From: CALINF01 sp039990395
Lineage (GTDB): Bacteria; Pseudomonadota; Gammaproteobacteria; Pseudomonadales; Halieaceae
Reading direction: 5' to 3'
Length of the DNA: 10,558 nucleotides
Assembly: GCA_039990395.1 (NCBI GenBank)
Contig: JBDXFZ010000046.1
Coordinates: 1 to 10,558, forward strand
Shown piece after piece: positions 7,670 to 10,558 of this stretch; within the stretch, counting starts at the first letter, position 1; the number at the start of each line of letters is the position of its first letter. Position numbers and translations under genes: made by a program. The notes beneath the pieces were generated by a model. That model was not told the origin of the DNA. It ran no database searches and saw only the letters and a list, made by a program, of their open reading frames with translations.

Positions 7670-9653
7670 TTGGCGAGACGCTATACTGGATGACTTTGTC
7701 CCTAACGTCAGCAAGCTAACCCTGGTTCGTGATCCAGACTGTTTGTTAACCGAAGAAAAACTGGCGCTGGCGCTTCGCGACCGAGGGTTCGATTTGATTG
7801 AGTTCAATGATCCTGTGGAGTTTAGATACGCCTATGAATCCAGGTATCGATCTATGTGGGACCGCGGTGGACAAACCGACCTGGTGGTGATTCTCCGGTT
7901 CCAGGATGCCGAGCTTGAGTTCTTACCCTATGACTTGCTCCAGGCAGGTCGCAAACTTTCGTTTAACTTGGGTGAGCTCTTTCCGAACCTGAGTTACCCA
8001 GTCATCGAGAAGCTTGACCGAAGCCTGCTGGATGCGCTCTTTGAAGCGCAATCCAAGTCTCCGCCAGATCGAATGGGTGACAATGCCACCAAGGATTTTA
8101 TCCTTCGACACGTGTTCGGTATTGCCGCTGAGTTGATTACTAACGAGGTGGAGTTGCTTCGGGCTTTGCTTCGCCTCCATTATGGAAAGATTCAAATACC
8201 GCAGTTGCTGGCTGAGCGGCTGAGCCAGGTTCTCGAGAGTCATGAGGCGTTAAAAGCTTGGCCACTATCGGAGATCATACCGGACGACGACGCGTTCTTT
8301 GCGTTTTTGCAAGAGCGGTGGCCAGTCTTTCTGTCTCAGCTGGGCAGTGGAAGACATGCTCGGGAGTTTTGTCCGAATTATCACTTTAAGTATCCAGGCC
8401 CGGGCCAGTTACCTTTCGATCATCAGGACATAAGGGTCTACATCGACAACTTGTTCCTGGAGGGGAGACTCACTCCGGTAGATGACCGGCATGTTGAGGT
8501 GGCGGCCGATTCCTGGATTCGAAGCGGTATCGTTGTATCGGTTGGTGATGACGAACATCGAATCTCTCGGCTTTTTGAGCTTGTCGAAAATGAGCGGCCC
8601 ACAGCGGAATCTCGCTTTTCGGATTGGACAGCGTTTGCTCTGAAATGGGCGGAAATCTCCTCTTTAGTCCATTGCGGGAATAACGCCGAGCACCTAGCTC
8701 GGCTTCGGCAGGTTGGAGATTCTCTCAACGCGATCTTCGCGGCCTGGCTCAAAGACCATTACGCCAGCCTCATCAACTTGCCGCCCGCAATCCCGGCGAT
8801 GTTACACCACGTGCCTCGTCGCATGGCTAGGGACATTGAAGACTCCGAAAACCATCGTTCCGCGTTGATCGTGATGGACGGCCTTTCTTTGGATCAGTGG
8901 GTAACCATCCGTCAATTTCTGCAGCACCAGGATTCAAACCTCGTAATGCGAGAATCCGCGACCTTCGCCTGGATTCCCACCATTACCTCGGTTTCTAGGC
9001 AGGCGATCTTTGCAGGTAAATCACCGTTTTATTTCCCCTCAACCATCAACTCCAGCAATAGCGAAGGGAAGCTTTGGAAGCAATTCTGGGAAGGGCAGGG
9101 GCTGTCTCGCCTCGATGTGGCTTACCGACGAGGGCTGGGAGACGGGGATGCGGGTAGCGTCCTGGATACCCTCATTCACCCCGGTAAAACCAGGGTTGTA
9201 GGCCTGGTGGTCGACAAAGTCGATAAGATCATGCATGGCATGCAGCTCGGCTCGGCGGGCATGCATAATCAGGTCAAACAGTGGTGTCACGGTGGATACC
9301 TGCTTGCACTGATCAACTACCTGCTTCATCACGAATATGATGTCTGGCTGACTGCGGACCACGGAAACATTGAATGCGATGGTAAGGGCCGTCCATCTGA
9401 AGGCGCCATTGCTGAGACTCGTGGCGAGAGAGTGCGCGTGTATCCCACACCGGAGCTCCGTTCTCAAATAGCGTCGTCCTTTCCGTTTGGCCATGAATGG
9501 AAACCGGTCGGTTTGCCAGACCACTACTTCCCCCTCGTCACAAGCGGACACGACGCTTTTGTAAACCCGGGAGACTCTATTGTGGGTCATGGTGGAGTAG
9601 CTATTGAGGAGGTAATTGTGCCTTTGGTGAAGTTTGAGAGGCGTGAAAGATAA
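7662..9653 (+). CDS. pglZ: PglZ, alkaline-phosphatase-fold protein of BREX type 3
   Basis: PglZ is the hallmark BREX protein, a metal-dependent alkaline-phosphatase-superfamily enzyme whose biochemical role in defence is still unclear. The 663-residue product has the whole metal site in its C-terminal half: VMDGLS with Asp406; PTITSVSR at 439-446, carrying the likely nucleophile threonine (T440 or T442); DKVDKIMHG with Asp518, Asp521 and His525; TADHG with Asp566 and His567; and GHGG with His643, followed by EEVIVP. The N-terminal 380 or so residues are helical-looking and without named motifs, as in other PglZ proteins. Nothing suggests damage. The ATG at 7662 overlaps the brxHII end by 8 nt and is preceded by GGAGAAAGG, so translation is probably coupled. 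Its stop overlaps the next start by one base (TAATG). Confidence 0.92.
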   Translation: MSSWRDAILDDFVPNVSKLTLVRDPDCLLTEEKLALALRDRGFDLIEFNDPVEFRYAYESRYRSMWDRGGQTDLVVILRFQDAELEFLPYDLLQAGRKLSFNLGELFPNLSYPVIEKLDRSLLDALFEAQSKSPPDRMGDNATKDFILRHVFGIAAELITNEVELLRALLRLHYGKIQIPQLLAERLSQVLESHEALKAWPLSEIIPDDDAFFAFLQERWPVFLSQLGSGRHAREFCPNYHFKYPGPGQLPFDHQDIRVYIDNLFLEGRLTPVDDRHVEVAADSWIRSGIVVSVGDDEHRISRLFELVENERPTAESRFSDWTAFALKWAEISSLVHCGNNAEHLARLRQVGDSLNAIFAAWLKDHYASLINLPPAIPAMLHHVPRRMARDIEDSENHRSALIVMDGLSLDQWVTIRQFLQHQDSNLVMRESATFAWIPTITSVSRQAIFAGKSPFYFPSTINSSNSEGKLWKQFWEGQGLSRLDVAYRRGLGDGDAGSVLDTLIHPGKTRVVGLVVDKVDKIMHGMQLGSAGMHNQVKQWCHGGYLLALINYLLHHEYDVWLTADHGNIECDGKGRPSEGAIAETRGERVRVYPTPELRSQIASSFPFGHEWKPVGLPDHYFPLVTSGHDAFVNPGDSIVGHGGVAIEEVIVPLVKFERRER

Positions 9654-10402
9654 TGAGTAAAAGGCATGACTCTGTTGGTATCAAACAAGTCGTCCGCCTG
9701 GAATGGTACGACTACGCGCTAGAGATGCTGCTGGACGGCCGTTCCGCCGATGAGATTCGTTCAGAGCTGGACAACTATATTTCTGAGCGTCTACAGACAG
9801 GGGGTTATGGCGAGCGGGGTGAGCAAACCTATACAAAAGCGGTCGCCCAGATCATGAAATGCTGGGTATCCCCGGTGCGCGAGCTTGTAGAATTTCGTGA
9901 TCGCGCTTTGGACTACGCAAAGAGTCGTGAGAAGGGTACGAGACTCGGTCTCCACTGGACTGTTACCACTGCAGCGTATCCATTCTGGTTTCGAGTCGCC
10001 GAGCAGGTAGGCAGATTATTAAATCTCCAGAGTTCAATAACCCAAAGCCAGATACGTTCTCGCTGCTTCGAAGCTATGGGCGAAAGGTCCACAATTGAAA
10101 GGAGCTCCAGGCGAGTCATCCGCTCTTTCGTTGCCTGGAACGTACTGAAGGATTCCGGCGCAAAGGGTTGCTATGAGCGAGGTGAACCAGATATTACTCT
10201 TGATCAGGAATTGGCCATTTTGATGCTAGAGGCGGCCCTCCACGCTAATCCCGGCGGTAAGGCGGCGCTCAACTCTCTCCTGAACAGTCCTGCGTTCTTC
10301 CCTTTTCAGATCCCGATTATGACGGGTGATTTTGTTTCTCGGCATAGCGAGCGGATAGAGGTCCTTCGATATGGGCTGGACGACGAGCTGTTGAAATTGT
10401 AA
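9653..10402 (+). CDS. brxA: BrxA-like protein (DUF1819 family), last gene of the BREX-3 operon
   Basis: This 249-residue protein sits where BREX-3 loci carry brxA. BrxA is a small helical, NusB-like, DNA-binding protein needed by BREX systems; the family is usually about 200 residues, so this one is somewhat long. The region LHWTVTTAAYPFWFRVAEQVGRL (about 101-123), followed by the RSRCFEAMGERSTIERSSRR stretch (about 136-155), has the pattern I associate with BrxA: an aromatic helix, then a helix-turn-helix-like basic stretch. The C-terminus RIEVLRYGLDDELLKL looks like a natural end, so the IS that starts 15 bp later did not truncate it. The assignment rests on position plus partial pattern recognition. 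The start at 9653 shares one base with the pglZ stop, and GAGGCGTGAAAG just upstream may serve as a weak ribosome binding site. Confidence 0.75.
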   Translation: MSKRHDSVGIKQVVRLEWYDYALEMLLDGRSADEIRSELDNYISERLQTGGYGERGEQTYTKAVAQIMKCWVSPVRELVEFRDRALDYAKSREKGTRLGLHWTVTTAAYPFWFRVAEQVGRLLNLQSSITQSQIRSRCFEAMGERSTIERSSRRVIRSFVAWNVLKDSGAKGCYERGEPDITLDQELAILMLEAALHANPGGKAALNSLLNSPAFFPFQIPIMTGDFVSRHSERIEVLRYGLDDELLKL

Positions 10403-10417
10403 AGAGCGAAATCAATC

Positions 10418-10558
10418 TGTAGTGGTTCAATGATTCCGGACACCAACGTAGGTGGTAATATCGCCACCATAAGCGAGGTGTCTGATGACCAGAAAACGAC
10501 GATCTTTTACACCAGAGTTCAAGCAGGAAGCTGCCTGTTTGGTGCTTGACCAGGGCTA
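10418..10558 (+). mobile_element. Left end of an IS3-family insertion sequence (runs off right edge)
   Basis: An IS3-type OrfA begins at 10485. Upstream, the sequence from 10418 starts TGTAGTGGTTCAATGATTCC and continues with GGACACC. This has the TG tip usual for IS3-family repeats and lies about 65 bp before the start codon. The exact end is inferred, as neither the other repeat nor a target duplication is in view. A short hairpin (GGTGG at 10451-10455 with CCACC at 10464-10468) sits in the leader and might limit translation from outside transcripts. Confidence 0.75.
10485..10558 (+). CDS. IS3-family transposase OrfA, N-terminal fragment
   Basis: The visible 24 codons read MTRKRRSFTPEFKQEAACL then VLDQG. 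The opening basic stretch plus SFTPEFKQEA is the characteristic start of IS3-family OrfA proteins, which carry a helix-turn-helix that binds the IS ends and are normally fused to the OrfB integrase domain by programmed frameshifting. AGCGAGGTG at 10472-10480 may be the ribosome binding site. Because the window ends here, integrity cannot be assessed. The fragment reads in the same direction as the BREX operon but belongs to a separate element. Confidence 0.88.
   Translation, partial: MTRKRRSFTPEFKQEAACLVLDQG

Noticed and set aside
4757..9653. Reading the locus as DISARM because of the DrmD-like helicase and a methyltransferase
   Set aside because: pglZ with a complete metal site and a brxA-like gene follow the helicase, and no drmA, drmB or drmC is present. 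The order matches BREX type 3.
10403..10470. Transcription terminator after brxA
   Set aside because: The only hairpin (10451-10468) is inside the IS3-family leader, has a 5-bp stem, and is not followed by a T run.
1..10558. CRISPR array, tRNA or rRNA genes
   Set aside because: No regularly spaced direct repeats and no cloverleaf or rRNA-like segments were seen. The window is almost entirely protein-coding, with no gene-free gap above 300 bases.

Overview
The window holds the downstream two thirds of a BREX type 3 phage-defence operon, all on the + strand, with an insertion sequence at each end. Gene content suggests a Gram-negative bacterium, most likely a gammaproteobacterium. This rests on the resemblance of the two transposase N-termini to IS5- and IS3-family proteins common there, so the species-level guess is weak.

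Layout. Bases 1-137 are the end of an IS5-family element; its transposase starts at 66 and runs leftward out of the window. The element has inserted into the BREX methyltransferase gene pglX. What remains (138-1783) is the C-terminal half with the DPPF catalytic motif, but without the upstream part expected to hold the DUF1156 region and the S-adenosylmethionine-binding motif. Next come an AAA15/OLD-like ATPase with a DUF3696-type C-terminus (1787-3688) and a 356-residue protein I do not recognise (3690-4760). The rest of the operon is the SNF2 helicase brxHII (4757-7669), the alkaline-phosphatase-fold gene pglZ (7662-9653) and brxA (9653-10402). From 10418 a second, unrelated IS (IS3 family) begins, with orfA at 10485 running off the right edge.

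How the parts fit. The published BREX-3 order is brxF, brxC, pglXI, brxHII, pglZ, brxA. Here brxF and brxC are not in view and would be expected to the left of the IS5 element. The unusual feature is the ATPase plus unknown-protein pair between pglX and brxHII. Spacing is very tight throughout (3 nt, 1 nt, 4-nt overlap, 8-nt overlap, 1-nt overlap), so the genes after the IS look like one transcription and translation unit. The lines I counted in pglX and the ATPase gene are clearly AT-richer (35-38% GC) than those in brxHII and pglZ (53-60%), which suggests a mosaic locus with a junction near 4757. With pglX split, the locus as seen probably cannot methylate host DNA, although the other genes look intact.
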